64,000 nucleotides of DNA from Avichristensenella sp031549905 (lineage in GTDB: Bacteria > Bacillota > Clostridia > Christensenellales > Aristaeellaceae): NCBI GenBank assembly GCA_031549905.1, contig JAVBPC010000076.1:1-64000 (forward strand). Direction: 5' to 3'. Positions 17,739-26,612 of this stretch are shown piece by piece; the first letter of the stretch is position 1, and the number at the start of each line of letters is the position of its first letter. A program made the position numbers and the translations under genes. The notes below the pieces were generated by a model. That model was not told the DNA's origin and did no database searches. It saw only the letters and a list, made by a program, of their open reading frames with translations.

Positions 17739-19421
17739 CTACTCCGCCAGCTCAATCAGATGGTATGTGCACGAAATCTGCGTGGGCGTGATGGAGTAAT
17801 TCTGCACGCGGTTACCAACCGCCATCACGGTGGCGCGCCACACGGTGGGGATAGCGGGGGAGTTCTGGAAGAAGTACTCTTCAAACGCGTAGTACGCGGC
17901 GATGCGGGTATCCAGATCCCACGCTTCTTCGGAATCCAGCGCCAGCAGCAGTGCGTCCATTTCCTCTGTGGCAAAGCGGGTGAAGTTCGGAACCGCGTTC
18001 CGGCCCCACGCGCCCGTAAGGTTCGGCGCGGCTTCCAGCAGCCAGCCCGCTTCAAACATATCGACGCCGGCATCATCGGCAAACAGCATGTCGTAGTACG
18101 CGTTGATATCCATCATGCGGCCGCCGACCAGCTGCACATTCAGGCCGATATCCTGCCAGCACTGCATCTTGAACTGCACAACAACTTCATCATTGTTGTT
18201 GGGCACGCCCCAGTTGATGACCAGCGGGCTGCCATCCGGCATTTCGCGGAAGCCGTCGCCGTCCACATCGATGTATCCGGCTTCGTCAAGCAGCGCGATC
18301 GCCTTATCAGGGTCATAGGCGTAGCCCGTGACTTCGGGGTTCTGGTACTGTGCGTAATCCGGCGGCAGCACGGTGGGGTTCATGCCGCGCAGGCCGCTAT
18401 AGAAATCATCGCAGATGGAGCCGAAATCCACGGCGTAGCCGATGGCTTGGCGGAGAGCCAGGTCGCCCATCTTGCTGCCTTCAAGATCCGTAACGTTTTC
18501 GCCGGTGTCGTAGTTGAAGGAGCCCAGGTGGAAGCCGGTATACTGGTACCAGCGGTCAGGCGCGATCATGTAGGTGAAATTCGCCGGTTCCTGATGATCC
18601 GCGTACGCGCTCGCCGGGAACGTGGCGATATCATACAGGCCCTGCTCCATCGCGGAGGGCACCATATCCGGGTTTACAATCGTCAGAGTCACGCCGTCAA
18701 GTTTGGCGGCGCCCTGCCAGTAATCATCAAAGCGCACAAGTTCCACCGTTTCGCCCGGCACAACCTTGCTGATCTTAAAGGGGCCGTAGCCAATGCACTC
18801 AGAGCGGGAGCGCTCATCGGCAGCCATATCCTTCACGGCAACATCGCTAAGCTGATGCTTGGGCAGCGGGTACGTCCAGATCGCGCCTTCCAGGATGGAG
18901 GGCCGGAAATCGGTGAAGTGGAAGGTCAGGCTGTTCTTATCTTCGGACAGTTCAAGCCCGGAGATGGAATCCGCCGCGCCGCCCATGTAATCGGTGAACC
19001 CTTCGATGTACATGATGGCTTCGGTCAGGAAATAGCCTTCATAGTCCGGGCTGCCCAGCACTTCGTAGGCAAACACCAGGTCTTCCATGGTGACCGGCTG
19101 GCCATCGTGCCATTTCACATCCGGTTTCATGGTCAGCGTCAAGGTCTTCGCTTCCTTGTCGTAGGTGTAGGTGGCCGCGCCGTCCTGGTCGTAGGCCAGG
19201 TTTTCATCCATGCTCAGCAGCGGTTCGGTCAGCCAGTACGCGATGGCCGCGTCGGTCAGATCGATGGTGTAAAGCATGTTCAGCAAGCCGGAAAAGGGCG
19301 ATGCGCTGGTCAGCGCAACCTTTAGCGTGCCGCCTTCAGCCAGCGCGGAAACGCCGCAAGTCGCCATGCAAAGCGCGAGCATGCAGACGGCCAGGGTCAT
19401 GGCAAGCAGTTTCTTTTTCAT
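17739..19421 (-). CDS. oligopeptide ABC transporter substrate-binding protein (SBP family 5)
   Basis: This 560-residue exported protein has a 28-residue signal peptide ending S-A-L-A before E-G-G. The mature part is a family 5 (DppA/OppA) solute-binding fold, with W-H-D-G-Q-P-V-T-M-E-D-L-V-F-A-Y and the late G-L-R-G-M-N-P-T-V segment. The signal peptide has no clean lipobox (M-A-T-C), which is unusual for a Gram-positive binding protein. It may be released, or it may use an atypical lipidation site. It captures peptides for the permeases encoded just upstream on the same strand (9-base gap). An AGGAGG site precedes the ATG. It is the last gene of a nine-gene unit facing the NRPS. Confidence 0.9.
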   Translation of the reverse strand: MKKKLLAMTLAVCMLALCMATCGVSALAEGGTLKVALTSASPFSGLLNMLYTIDLTDAAIAYWLTEPLLSMDENLAYDQDGAATYTYDKEAKTLTLTMKPDVKWHDGQPVTMEDLVFAYEVLGSPDYEGYFLTEAIMYIEGFTDYMGGAADSISGLELSEDKNSLTFHFTDFRPSILEGAIWTYPLPKHQLSDVAVKDMAADERSRSECIGYGPFKISKVVPGETVELVRFDDYWQGAAKLDGVTLTIVNPDMVPSAMEQGLYDIATFPASAYADHQEPANFTYMIAPDRWYQYTGFHLGSFNYDTGENVTDLEGSKMGDLALRQAIGYAVDFGSICDDFYSGLRGMNPTVLPPDYAQYQNPEVTGYAYDPDKAIALLDEAGYIDVDGDGFREMPDGSPLVINWGVPNNNDEVVVQFKMQCWQDIGLNVQLVGGRMMDINAYYDMLFADDAGVDMFEAGWLLEAAPNLTGAWGRNAVPNFTRFATEEMDALLLALDSEEAWDLDTRIAAYYAFEEYFFQNSPAIPTVWRATVMAVGNRVQNYSITPTQISCTYHLIELAE

Positions 19422-19430
19422 GTGTGCCTC

Positions 19431-20267
19431 CTAATTTTTATTATTGTCATCGACCACGCGCTTGAGCGCCTGCCCGATGCAATGGATGGAGAGCATGACT
19501 GCCAGGATCAAAAGAGAAGCCGGCAGCCAAAGCCAGGGCCTGCCCTGCAGGTTTTCAGGAATTCTGGCGTAGCTTAGCAGCGTGCCAAGGCTTGGCGTTG
19601 CGAACGGAAGGCCAAACCCCAGGAAGGACAGCCCGGACTCGACCCCCACATTGCCCGCCAGGTTCAGCGTAAAATTCACAATGATGACCGGCAGGATGTG
19701 CGGGAAGATGTGCCGCAGCAGGATTGTTGGGGTTTTCGTGCCCATGACCTTGGCGGCCTGGATAAAGTCGGCGCTGCGCAGTTGCAGCGATTTTCCGCGG
19801 ATGATACGCGCGTCGTACATCCAACCGATGGCGCTCATCACCAGGATCAGCGAACCGGTGCCATAGTTCGGCATCAGCGACACGATGACGATGACCAGCA
19901 TCAATCGCGGCAGCATGGATACGAAATCCAGCGCGCGCATCATGAGCATGTCAACCCATCCGCCGCAGTATCCCGACAGCAGCCCGAACAGCGAACCAAA
20001 CACGCCCGTCAGCACGGAGATGCCAAGCGCGATGAACAGGGAGTTTCGCGCGCCGATGATCAGCTGCCCCAGCATATCCCGCCCCGATGTATCGGTGCCC
20101 AGGATGTGCGCCGCGCTGGGCGGCTGCGACCGGGTTGTCAGGCTGACGCGCGTTTCTGTGGGGGTATTCACCAGCGTGCTGCCGATGATGACGCCCACAA
20201 ACAGCACCGCCAGGAAAATAAGGCAGAACACGGCCATTTTTTGCTTCAAAAACCGCTTCCACATCAT
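19431..20267 (-). CDS. oligopeptide ABC transporter permease (DppC/OppC-like)
   Basis: This 278-residue membrane protein has an N-terminal anchor helix (OppC_N type) followed by a five-helix permease core. It carries the H-I-L-G-T-D-T-S-G-R-D motif typical of OppC/DppC and the cytoplasmic coupling loop A-A-K-V-M-G. It pairs with the DppB-like permease, whose stop overlaps its ATG as ATGA. Together they form the channel of the peptide importer. Confidence 0.92.
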   Translation of the reverse strand: MMWKRFLKQKMAVFCLIFLAVLFVGVIIGSTLVNTPTETRVSLTTRSQPPSAAHILGTDTSGRDMLGQLIIGARNSLFIALGISVLTGVFGSLFGLLSGYCGGWVDMLMMRALDFVSMLPRLMLVIVIVSLMPNYGTGSLILVMSAIGWMYDARIIRGKSLQLRSADFIQAAKVMGTKTPTILLRHIFPHILPVIIVNFTLNLAGNVGVESGLSFLGFGLPFATPSLGTLLSYARIPENLQGRPWLWLPASLLILAVMLSIHCIGQALKRVVDDNNKN

Positions 20268-21229
20268 CGCATCTTCACCCGGGGGTCCAGCCTGTGCATC
20301 AGCAGATCCGACAGCAGCGTGCCTGCCACGGCAATGGCGGCAAACACGATGATGAGAAAGTTGGCGACCGGATAATCCCGCTTCAGCACGGAATCCAGAA
20401 AAAGCTTGCCCATGCCGGGGTAGGAAAAGACGCTCTCCACCAGCACCGTGCCGCTGAAAACCATCGCCACCAGGCTGCCGGATACCGCCGCTACGGGCAG
20501 CGCGGAGTTGCGCAGGATGTGCGCGGTGAAGATTCGCCTTTCGGTCAGGCCCCTGCCGCGCAGCGCGGTCACAAATTCGCCGGATTTGTTATTGATGACC
20601 TCTGCGCGCAGCAGCTGGATCAGCATGGGAAGCGTCAGGATCGCGGCGGTAAACGCCGGCATGATGGCGTGGTACAGCCTGCTGAGGGCCTCCGCCGCCC
20701 AGCCTTTGCCGACGACATCCGCTGCAATGCTTCCGCCGGCGGGGAACCACTTCAGCGTGTAGGCGAACACGAAAATGGACAGCACGCCGAACACGGCCTG
20801 CGGCGTGGACATCATGACATAGCTTCCCGTGGAAACCAGCTTGTCCGGCCACCTGGCATCCCACCGGCCTGCGATCGCACCAAGGGGGATGGCAAGCCCG
20901 TAGCAAAACACCAGCGTAACGCACCCCAGAAACAGCGTGTTGACAAACTTTTCCCCGGCAAGGCGTGTAACGGGCAGCTTGTGCGAGTAGCTCACGCCGA
21001 AATCGCCGTGCGCGATGCCCTTCAGCCAGTCGGCATACCGCACATTCCAGGGCTGGTCAAGGCCCATCTTCTGGCGCATCTCCGCCATCTGCGCGCCGGT
21101 GATGTTAGGGCTGATGCGCCCTGTGAGCGCATCCCCCGGCATGAACTCGGACAGCACGAACACCAGGAAGCTAAGCAGCAGCAGCTGAATGGCGCACCAT
21201 GCCAGCCGCCTGAGGATCAAACGCGTCAT
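20264..21229 (-). CDS. oligopeptide ABC transporter permease (DppB/OppB-like)
   Basis: This 321-residue permease begins with the conserved R-R-L-A-W short cytoplasmic tail and the periplasmic-type loop seen in DppB/OppB. It has about six helices and the coupling motif T-A-L-R-G-R-G-L. It is encoded ATGA-coupled both to the ATPase gene before it and to the DppC-like gene after it. It acts as half of the peptide-import channel. Confidence 0.92.
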   Translation of the reverse strand: MTRLILRRLAWCAIQLLLLSFLVFVLSEFMPGDALTGRISPNITGAQMAEMRQKMGLDQPWNVRYADWLKGIAHGDFGVSYSHKLPVTRLAGEKFVNTLFLGCVTLVFCYGLAIPLGAIAGRWDARWPDKLVSTGSYVMMSTPQAVFGVLSIFVFAYTLKWFPAGGSIAADVVGKGWAAEALSRLYHAIMPAFTAAILTLPMLIQLLRAEVINNKSGEFVTALRGRGLTERRIFTAHILRNSALPVAAVSGSLVAMVFSGTVLVESVFSYPGMGKLFLDSVLKRDYPVANFLIIVFAAIAVAGTLLSDLLMHRLDPRVKMR

Positions 21230-22023
21230 GGGTCCATCCTTTCCGCAAGCGTATCCGGGTGCAGAGACGGCGCGGCCGCGATCAACCGCTTCGTGTAAGG
21301 GTGCTGCGGGTTTTCAAAAATTCTTGCCCGGTCGCCGTTTTCAACGATTTTTCCCTGCTGCATGATGCAAAAGCGCCCGCACATGTTCTTCGCCACGCCC
21401 AGATCGTGCGTTACGAAGATGCATGCCATTTTCAGTTCGTTGCACAGCCCGCGCAACGTATCCAGCACCTGCGCGCGCACGGTAGCATCCAGCGCGGTAA
21501 CGGGCTCATCGGCCAGCAGCAGCGACGGCTTCAGCGCCAGCGCGCGCGCCAGCCCCACCCTTTGGCGCTGGCCGCCCGACAGCTCGGATGGGTAACGCGA
21601 AAGCAGGTCCGGCGTCAGTTCCGCCAGTTCCAGCAGCTCTGAAACGCGGCGGCGCGCATCCTGTGCGCTTACTTTTTCATGGTTGCGCAGCGGCTCCGCG
21701 ACGATATCCAGCACCGTCAGTTTCGGGTTTAATGCCACGCTTTGGAACAGCATGGATACCTCGCGCCGGAACGCGGGGCTTCTTTTTTTGCGCGCTATGT
21801 TTTCACCATGGAACCGTATTTCCCCGCGCAGCGGCCTGAGAAGGCCCACAATCACGCTGAGCACCGTGCTTTTTCCGGAACCGGATTCGCCGATGATGCC
21901 CAGGGTTTCGCCCTGCGCCAGGTCAAAGCTGATACCCTTTACGGCCACAAGGTTCGCCCGGCTGCCAAGCCCCCGGGAGTAGGCCGCCGTCAGCCCCGTA
22001 ACCTCCAGCAACGGAGTTTCCAA
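21226..22023 (-). CDS. oligopeptide ABC transporter ATP-binding protein (OppF/DppF-like)
   Basis: This 265-residue ATPase has Walker A G-E-S-G-S-G-K-S-T, signature L-S-G-G-Q-R-Q-R, Walker B L-L-L-A-D-E-P and the switch His in F-V-T-H-D-L-G. It also has the oligopeptide-type C-terminal H-P-Y-T-K-R-L segment. The start is probably a TTG at 22023 preceded by AGGGGG, since the nearby ATG is out of frame. Its partner ATPase lies 12 bases upstream. The C-terminal Fe-S or Cys-rich extension of some Opp ATPases is absent. Confidence 0.92.
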   Translation of the reverse strand: METPLLEVTGLTAAYSRGLGSRANLVAVKGISFDLAQGETLGIIGESGSGKSTVLSVIVGLLRPLRGEIRFHGENIARKKRSPAFRREVSMLFQSVALNPKLTVLDIVAEPLRNHEKVSAQDARRRVSELLELAELTPDLLSRYPSELSGGQRQRVGLARALALKPSLLLADEPVTALDATVRAQVLDTLRGLCNELKMACIFVTHDLGVAKNMCGRFCIMQQGKIVENGDRARIFENPQHPYTKRLIAAAPSLHPDTLAERMDP

Positions 22024-22035
22024 CTGTCCATCCCC

Positions 22036-22806
22036 CTAACGGTAGGCTAAATCGGCCTGCAAAAGTTTTTGTGTAAACGGGTGCGTGGGGTGATTCAAAA
22101 GCCGCGATACCGGGCCGTATTCCACAATATGGCCGTTTTGCATCACGGCGACGGTATCCGCCAGGGCAGCAACCACGCCAAGGTCATGCGTGATGATGAC
22201 CAGCGTCAGCTGTTTCGCCTGTTTCAGGCGGCCCAGCAGGGCAAGTATCTGCGCCTGCACCGTGACATCCAGCGCGGAGGTCGGTTCATCGGCAATGAGC
22301 AGCTTGGGCCGGCAGCACAGCGCCAGCGCAAGCTGTGCGCGCTGCAGCATTCCGCCCGAAAGCTCATGCGGGAACAGCCTGGCTACGCGCGCCGCATCCA
22401 GCTCCACCGTTTCCAGCAGCTCCGCCACGCGCTTTTGCTTTTCGGCGCGCGTCAGCTTGAAATGCGTATCCAGCACTTCGCATATTTGCGCGCCGATCCG
22501 GTACACGGGGTCGAACGCGTGATACGGGTTTTGGAACACCAGCCCCACATCGCGGCCCAAAGAACGGCGGCGTTCTTCTGCTGAGAGGGCAAACAAGTCT
22601 TGCCCCTCAAAAAACGCCGCGCCCTGCATGTTGACATGTGGCAGAAGGTGGAATAGCGACATCACCAGCGATGTTTTCCCGCTGCCCGATTCACCGACCA
22701 ACGCAAGGGTTTCATAGGGACGCACCGTCAGCGACACACCGTCAACCGCCCTGAACGCCCCACCCTTGCCGGGGTATTCAACCACTACACTGCGTATTTC
22801 CAGCAA
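22036..22806 (-). CDS. oligopeptide ABC transporter ATP-binding protein (OppD/DppD-like)
   Basis: This 256-residue ATPase shows Walker A G-E-S-G-S-G-K-T-S, signature E-L-S-G-G-M-L-Q-R, and Walker B L-L-I-A-D-E-P followed by T-S-A-L-D-V-T-V-Q-A-Q. The I-T-H-D-L-G-V-V switch and terminal H-P-F-T-Q-K-L-L are also present. The start is a TTG at 22806 after a G-run (GGGGGG), since no better ATG is in frame. It is separated by 27 bases from the cyclic-peptide exporter gene, so one transcript for both is likely. It provides half of the ATPase pair for peptide import. Confidence 0.92.
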   Translation of the reverse strand: MLEIRSVVVEYPGKGGAFRAVDGVSLTVRPYETLALVGESGSGKTSLVMSLFHLLPHVNMQGAAFFEGQDLFALSAEERRRSLGRDVGLVFQNPYHAFDPVYRIGAQICEVLDTHFKLTRAEKQKRVAELLETVELDAARVARLFPHELSGGMLQRAQLALALCCRPKLLIADEPTSALDVTVQAQILALLGRLKQAKQLTLVIITHDLGVVAALADTVAVMQNGHIVEYGPVSRLLNHPTHPFTQKLLQADLAYR

Positions 22807-22833
22807 ACTGAACCCCCCGTGGTTATGAAACGC

Positions 22834-24492
22834 TTATTCCTCCGCAATGGAGCCCTCGCGCATGGTCAAAATTCTGTCCGCGATGTCGTAATACCGGTCA
22901 TCGTGCGAAATCACGAACAGCGTGCGGCCCTCCGCCTTCAGCTCCGGCAGGATCTCGCGATAGTATACCTCGCGGAAATGCGGGTCAAAGTCCGCGGCAA
23001 CCTCATCCAGCAGCATGATCGGACGGTTTTCCAGTATCGCCGCCAGCAGCGCCATCCGCTTTTTCTGCCCGGAGGATAGGTCGATCGTCGGCAGTTCCTT
23101 GCCATCCTTCACCTTGCCTTCAAGGCCCAGCTTGCCGATCCACTTGTGCAGCTGCACGGGGTCAACATCGCCGTAGCCGTAGAATCCGTCAAACAGGTGA
23201 AAATCGGTCATGACTAGGGAGAACAGCGCGCGGTAGTTGGCTTCGCCGATCTGTGAATGGGGCACGTCATCCACGGTGATCTGCCCTTCGGATGGCATAA
23301 CCAACCCGGCCAGAATGCGCATGAATGTGCTTTTTCCGCTGCCGTTTCCGCCGCGCATGATGACAAACTCGCCCTTTTCAATGTGGAAGCTGTCAACTTT
23401 GAGTGAAAACGCCTTTTCCTCGCCGCGCCGCTTGGGGTATACATACTCGATCTTGCTGCCGGCAAGCCTGTTGAACTGGGGCGCGACGGGAAAATCCTTG
23501 TCGCTTTCGACTTCGGATTCCAGCACAGAGGCATCCAGCTGGCTTTCCAGATCGGTCAGCCTTTCGATAATCCTGGCGGCCGCGGATGAAATCGGCCCGA
23601 TCTGCACCAAAGTATACGCTGGCCAGATTACAACCAGGGTTACAGATATGATTTTGATCAGATCTTCCGTCGCGATTTCCGTAAGCATGGGCAGCGCGAA
23701 CAGCGTCAGGCCCAGCGGCAGGAACAGCGTGGCCTGTTCCAACACGATGGAGCGCATCTGGTACAGCTCCGTGCCCAGCAGCCGGGTATTTTTGTTGTGA
23801 CTGGCGGGGGAAATCTTCTCCAGGAACAGCGCTTCGGACTTTTGTCGGTTCATCTTCAGCTCGTTGAAGCCCTCGATGACATCCCTGAGCGATACGGTGA
23901 ATTTGTCGGTCGCCGTTGCATCATCCGCCTTGCGCTGGCCGATGTTTTTATCCAACCCGCCCCGGATGCGGATGACCGCGAACAGCGTGAACGCAACGGC
24001 CATCGCGCCCGGAACCGATACGGTGCACATGTATATCCCCGAAATCAGCAGCACGATCATCGCGGACATCGTGGGGATCAGGAACCTTGCCGCCATGATG
24101 GCGCCGTACTTGTCCCCGCCCACGGCCGCGTAGATCAGTTCGGGGTTCATATCGGTGAATGTGAGGTAATCCACCCGGCGCAGCTTGTTCATCACGCGCA
24201 GCTCGATATCACCCAGGCCCTTGAGCATCGATGTGGAAACGATCTTGCCGCCCCACGCCTGCGTGTAGTAGTACGCCGCCAGCGACAGCGCGAACATCAG
24301 CATCGCGCGCAGTGACACGACGGAGTTTGCGGAATAATCCTCAAGCCCTACGGTCAGCGAATACATCAGCACGGACATGCAGATGCCGTTGAGCACCGTC
24401 GCCATGTTGATAGAACTCTTTTTGTCACCCGCGTTTGCGTACACAAACTGGGTGAAATCTTTATTGATAATATTGAAGTTATTGAAATTCAT
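22834..24492 (-). CDS. peptide exporter ABC protein, fused TMD-NBD (SyrD/PvdE-like)
   Basis: This 552-residue half-transporter has about six helices in residues 30-300, followed by an ATPase domain. The ATPase has Walker A G-G-N-G-S-G-K-S-T, a variant signature D-L-S-S-G-Q-K-K-R, and Walker B I-M-L-L-D-E-V-A-A-D-F-D-P-H-F. It ends with I-S-H-D-D-R-Y-Y-D-I-A-D-R. The E-x-A-A-D-x-D-P and S-H-D-D-R-Y-Y motifs are hallmarks of the cyclic peptide/siderophore exporter group (SyrD, PvdE), which export nonribosomal peptides or their precursors. It is ATGA-coupled to a two-helix membrane protein. It is a good candidate exporter for the adjacent NRPS product. Confidence 0.88.
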   Translation of the reverse strand: MNFNNFNIINKDFTQFVYANAGDKKSSINMATVLNGICMSVLMYSLTVGLEDYSANSVVSLRAMLMFALSLAAYYYTQAWGGKIVSTSMLKGLGDIELRVMNKLRRVDYLTFTDMNPELIYAAVGGDKYGAIMAARFLIPTMSAMIVLLISGIYMCTVSVPGAMAVAFTLFAVIRIRGGLDKNIGQRKADDATATDKFTVSLRDVIEGFNELKMNRQKSEALFLEKISPASHNKNTRLLGTELYQMRSIVLEQATLFLPLGLTLFALPMLTEIATEDLIKIISVTLVVIWPAYTLVQIGPISSAAARIIERLTDLESQLDASVLESEVESDKDFPVAPQFNRLAGSKIEYVYPKRRGEEKAFSLKVDSFHIEKGEFVIMRGGNGSGKSTFMRILAGLVMPSEGQITVDDVPHSQIGEANYRALFSLVMTDFHLFDGFYGYGDVDPVQLHKWIGKLGLEGKVKDGKELPTIDLSSGQKKRMALLAAILENRPIMLLDEVAADFDPHFREVYYREILPELKAEGRTLFVISHDDRYYDIADRILTMREGSIAEE

Positions 24493-24671
24493 GCGTTTTC
24501 TCTATCCGGGTCTTTGGCCTTGTCGGCGGATACCACGACAAGCAGAATGCCAATCAGCGGCGTGAGCAAAATGGAGGCAAAGAAATACCCCCAGTAGCCC
24601 ATGCGCTTATTCCGCCCAAAGTATCCGATAAAAAACGCAAGGATGACATACGCAACCGGTATCGCTGGCAT
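24489..24671 (-). CDS. small two-helix membrane protein
   Basis: This 60-residue protein consists of two hydrophobic helices (V-A-Y-V-I-L-A-F-F-I-G-Y-F-G and a second at A-S-I-L-L-T-P-L-I-G) joined by a basic R-N-K-R turn, with a charged tail. The ATG at 24671 follows the upstream stop by one base, and its own stop overlaps the exporter start as ATGA. Real coding is supported by this tight coupling on both sides and by the clean helix pattern. A longer in-frame extension upstream reads antisense-like low-quality sequence, and I rejected it. The function is unknown; it is possibly an accessory subunit of the SPFH or exporter complex. Confidence 0.75.
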   Translation of the reverse strand: MPAIPVAYVILAFFIGYFGRNKRMGYWGYFFASILLTPLIGILLVVVSADKAKDPDRENA

Positions 24672-24672
24672 T

Positions 24673-25803
24673 TTACTCGTTCCCTCCCTTGTTTGTTGTC
24701 GGAACATTGTTGGTTTGCGGCAACATGGTATCCCCAATGCCCTCGCTCGCTTCCGGGAAGTTGGCCAGCAGCGCGGCGCCAACGGAATCCATTTCCGCCA
24801 AGGTTTCCTGCATACGCTCATAAATGGCCATGAATGTATTCTTGCGCACGGGCTCATGGTCTTTATCTTCAAAGTAGTCATCAAGCGAAAGCGTCGATTC
24901 GGGTATCGAATCGGATGTTGACCATGTATCCGTGTTCAGCATCAGCGGCAGGCCGTCCTTATCCCCGATGATGACCAGCTTGGCGTTGCTCGACTGCGCC
25001 AGCTCCAGCGTAGCCTGGATGCCGATAAACCGCAGGTACGCTTCCGTCATGCCCTCATTGACAAGGGCCTGCGAGAACCGGACGGACTCCGAATCAACAT
25101 AGTTGCGCTTGTACTTTTCCACGGCTTCCAGCACCCGGTAGCGTTCCGCCAGAACGTTTTGCTCGGCGACGAACTTATCGGATATGGCGCTGGACATTGC
25201 TTCGGGCAGTTCCACGCTGCGCACCAGGATGACGGTAAACTGGAACGGCGCGTCGGACAGCGTTTCATTCAGAAGCTGCATAACCTCTTCCTGAAGCAAC
25301 AGGGGATTGCCGTCGTACAGGCGGCTTTGCTCATACTGGCCGATGATGCTGCGCACAACGGATGTGACGGCCGGGTCGATGACGTTGTTGGCATAATCCC
25401 CGCCCAGCGTGGTATGCAGCTCACCGACGCGGTCCCTTTTGATGCGCCAGATGACGGTCATCTCCACATTGACGGCCAAACCGCCCTTGGCAAGCGCGGT
25501 TACGCTGTAATCCCTGGACTGCGACCTTGCGTCATAAGGGATGATCGCATCCCATGGGAAAACGAACCGCACACCCTCGTTGCAGTATACATTTTGCAAT
25601 GTACCGCCAAAGAAACGGCTGAAATATACCCCGACATAGCCCGCCTCAACGGTTGTGGTGAAAAATGGCCAACACACCACCACCGCCAGTGCCAGGACAA
25701 GTACGATCACGAATAACCGTGGCTTGTCGGCGAACAGTGCGGCAAACCGCTTTTTCAGGGATTTTCTTTTTTTGGTTTTTGGCTGCTCAGGTTCATTTGT
25801 CAT
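24673..25803 (-). CDS. SPFH/Band 7 (prohibitin-like) membrane protein
   Basis: This 376-residue protein has a basic N-terminal cytoplasmic tail, one membrane helix at about residues 29-50, and an SPFH domain (residues 55-250) with G-Y-V-G-V and G-V-R-F-V-F-P-W. A predicted helical stretch rich in A, E and R follows (A-E-R-Y-R-V-L-E-A-V-E-K-Y), and the C-terminus is acidic and low in complexity. SPFH proteins form large ring- or cage-like membrane microdomains. It is ATGA-coupled to the DUF697 gene upstream. In this operon it may organise the exporter; that is inference. Confidence 0.85.
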   Translation of the reverse strand: MTNEPEQPKTKKRKSLKKRFAALFADKPRLFVIVLVLALAVVVCWPFFTTTVEAGYVGVYFSRFFGGTLQNVYCNEGVRFVFPWDAIIPYDARSQSRDYSVTALAKGGLAVNVEMTVIWRIKRDRVGELHTTLGGDYANNVIDPAVTSVVRSIIGQYEQSRLYDGNPLLLQEEVMQLLNETLSDAPFQFTVILVRSVELPEAMSSAISDKFVAEQNVLAERYRVLEAVEKYKRNYVDSESVRFSQALVNEGMTEAYLRFIGIQATLELAQSSNAKLVIIGDKDGLPLMLNTDTWSTSDSIPESTLSLDDYFEDKDHEPVRKNTFMAIYERMQETLAEMDSVGAALLANFPEASEGIGDTMLPQTNNVPTTNKGGNE

Positions 25804-26366
25804 ACGGTTGCGCTCTCCGGCTGTGCGGTTTTCTTCCGCTTAAGCATTTTGCCAATCCATTCGCGGCTGTTCAGATACGCCGCCTTGAAGCTGGCTTTCA
25901 TGGCGTCAATGTTTGCGTTGACAAAGTCGCCGCCGTTGTTAAAGTGAGCGGCGAACATCCTGCCCACCGCGTTGGTGGAAAGGCCGTTCAGCGCGGGCAA
26001 TGTGGCGAACGCCATAGAGGTGCCGATGAGCGGAATGCCCATCACCAGCAGTTCCACGGTTCCCGTTGCCAGCACGGGCAGTGCGCCGCCGGCTGCCGCG
26101 GCGATGATTTTTTTGGCGATATCTTCTTTAAATTCTACGCCATACAGCTTGGAAAGGTTGCGCACCATGTTCAGCTGAATGGCTGTCACGGATGCCAGGC
26201 TGACCAGCGGCATCAGCGTGACGCCAATGCCCATGGAAGCATAAACGCTGGAAGTGATAATCTTTTCCACCTTGGCCGCATCAACAGCCACGGTGCGCGC
26301 GCCGGTGTCACCCGAAGCGGTTTCGGCCTGCGCCTGCACGGCTTCGGCATCGAATTCGGTGCTCAT
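25800..26366 (-). CDS. DUF697-type membrane protein
   Basis: This 188-residue protein contains the DUF697 pattern found at the C-terminus of YcjF-like and GTPase-associated proteins. Here K-I-I-T-S-S-V-Y-A-S-M-G-I-G and T-A-I-Q-L-N-M-V-R-N-L-S-K-L-Y-G-V are followed by a second hydrophobic helical hairpin. There is no attached GTPase domain, and the N-terminus is an acidic linker. The start is the ATG at 26366, six bases after a perfect AGGAGG. The ATG two codons earlier abuts the ribosome site and cannot be used. It is the first gene of the unit running down to 17739. Confidence 0.75.
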   Translation of the reverse strand: MSTEFDAEAVQAQAETASGDTGARTVAVDAAKVEKIITSSVYASMGIGVTLMPLVSLASVTAIQLNMVRNLSKLYGVEFKEDIAKKIIAAAAGGALPVLATGTVELLVMGIPLIGTSMAFATLPALNGLSTNAVGRMFAAHFNNGGDFVNANIDAMKASFKAAYLNSREWIGKMLKRKKTAQPESATV

Positions 26367-26422
26367 GTTCATCCTCCTGGATTCTTTTGACTTTATATAT
26401 TCTAATCTGTTTCTCATTTTTC

Positions 26423-26431
26423 ATCATATCA
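26423..26431 (-). promoter_or_regulatory. extended -10 promoter candidate for the DUF697-to-Opp operon
   Basis: On the minus strand the sequence reads TGATATGAT, an extended -10 element (TGnTATGAT), about 60 bases upstream of the start at 26366. No strong -35 is visible. The surrounding 26370-26570 stretch is AT-rich and has no gene. Confidence 0.4.
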
Positions 26432-26573
26432 TAATCTTGTCGAAAAAGGAAGTATTATGGGTTACTTTGCAAGAAATATTTATATAGATTTTGTCACCGG
26501 AAAAGCGGTACGATTTTCGCATCACCAACAATTTTGCTTGCCATATGGCTTGCTTTTCATGTTTTTGAAAAAG

Positions 26574-26604
26574 CAAAAAAGAACCCGCACAAACGCGCGG
26601 GTTC
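26574..26604 (-). terminator. rho-independent terminator of the radical SAM operon
   Basis: The arms GAACCCGC and GCGGGTTC (26581-26604) form an 8-bp stem. On the minus strand the hairpin is followed by a T-run (TTTTTTGC). It lies 9 bases after the stop of the 61-residue gene. Confidence 0.85.
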
Positions 26605-26612
26605 ATCGCATG

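Noticed and set aside
17709..19325. 538-codon plus-strand open frame over the peptide-binding protein gene
   Set aside because: It is the mirror of a well-supported family 5 binding protein on the other strand; its translation is low-complexity H/R/A/V with no motifs.
19431..22806. Idea that the importer is a nickel transporter
   Set aside because: The binding protein shows general peptide-type motifs and no urease or metalloenzyme genes are nearby.
24672..24884. Longer version of the two-helix membrane protein
   Set aside because: The extension overlaps the end of the SPFH gene in another frame and reads as shadow sequence; the ATG at 24671 is directly after the SPFH stop.
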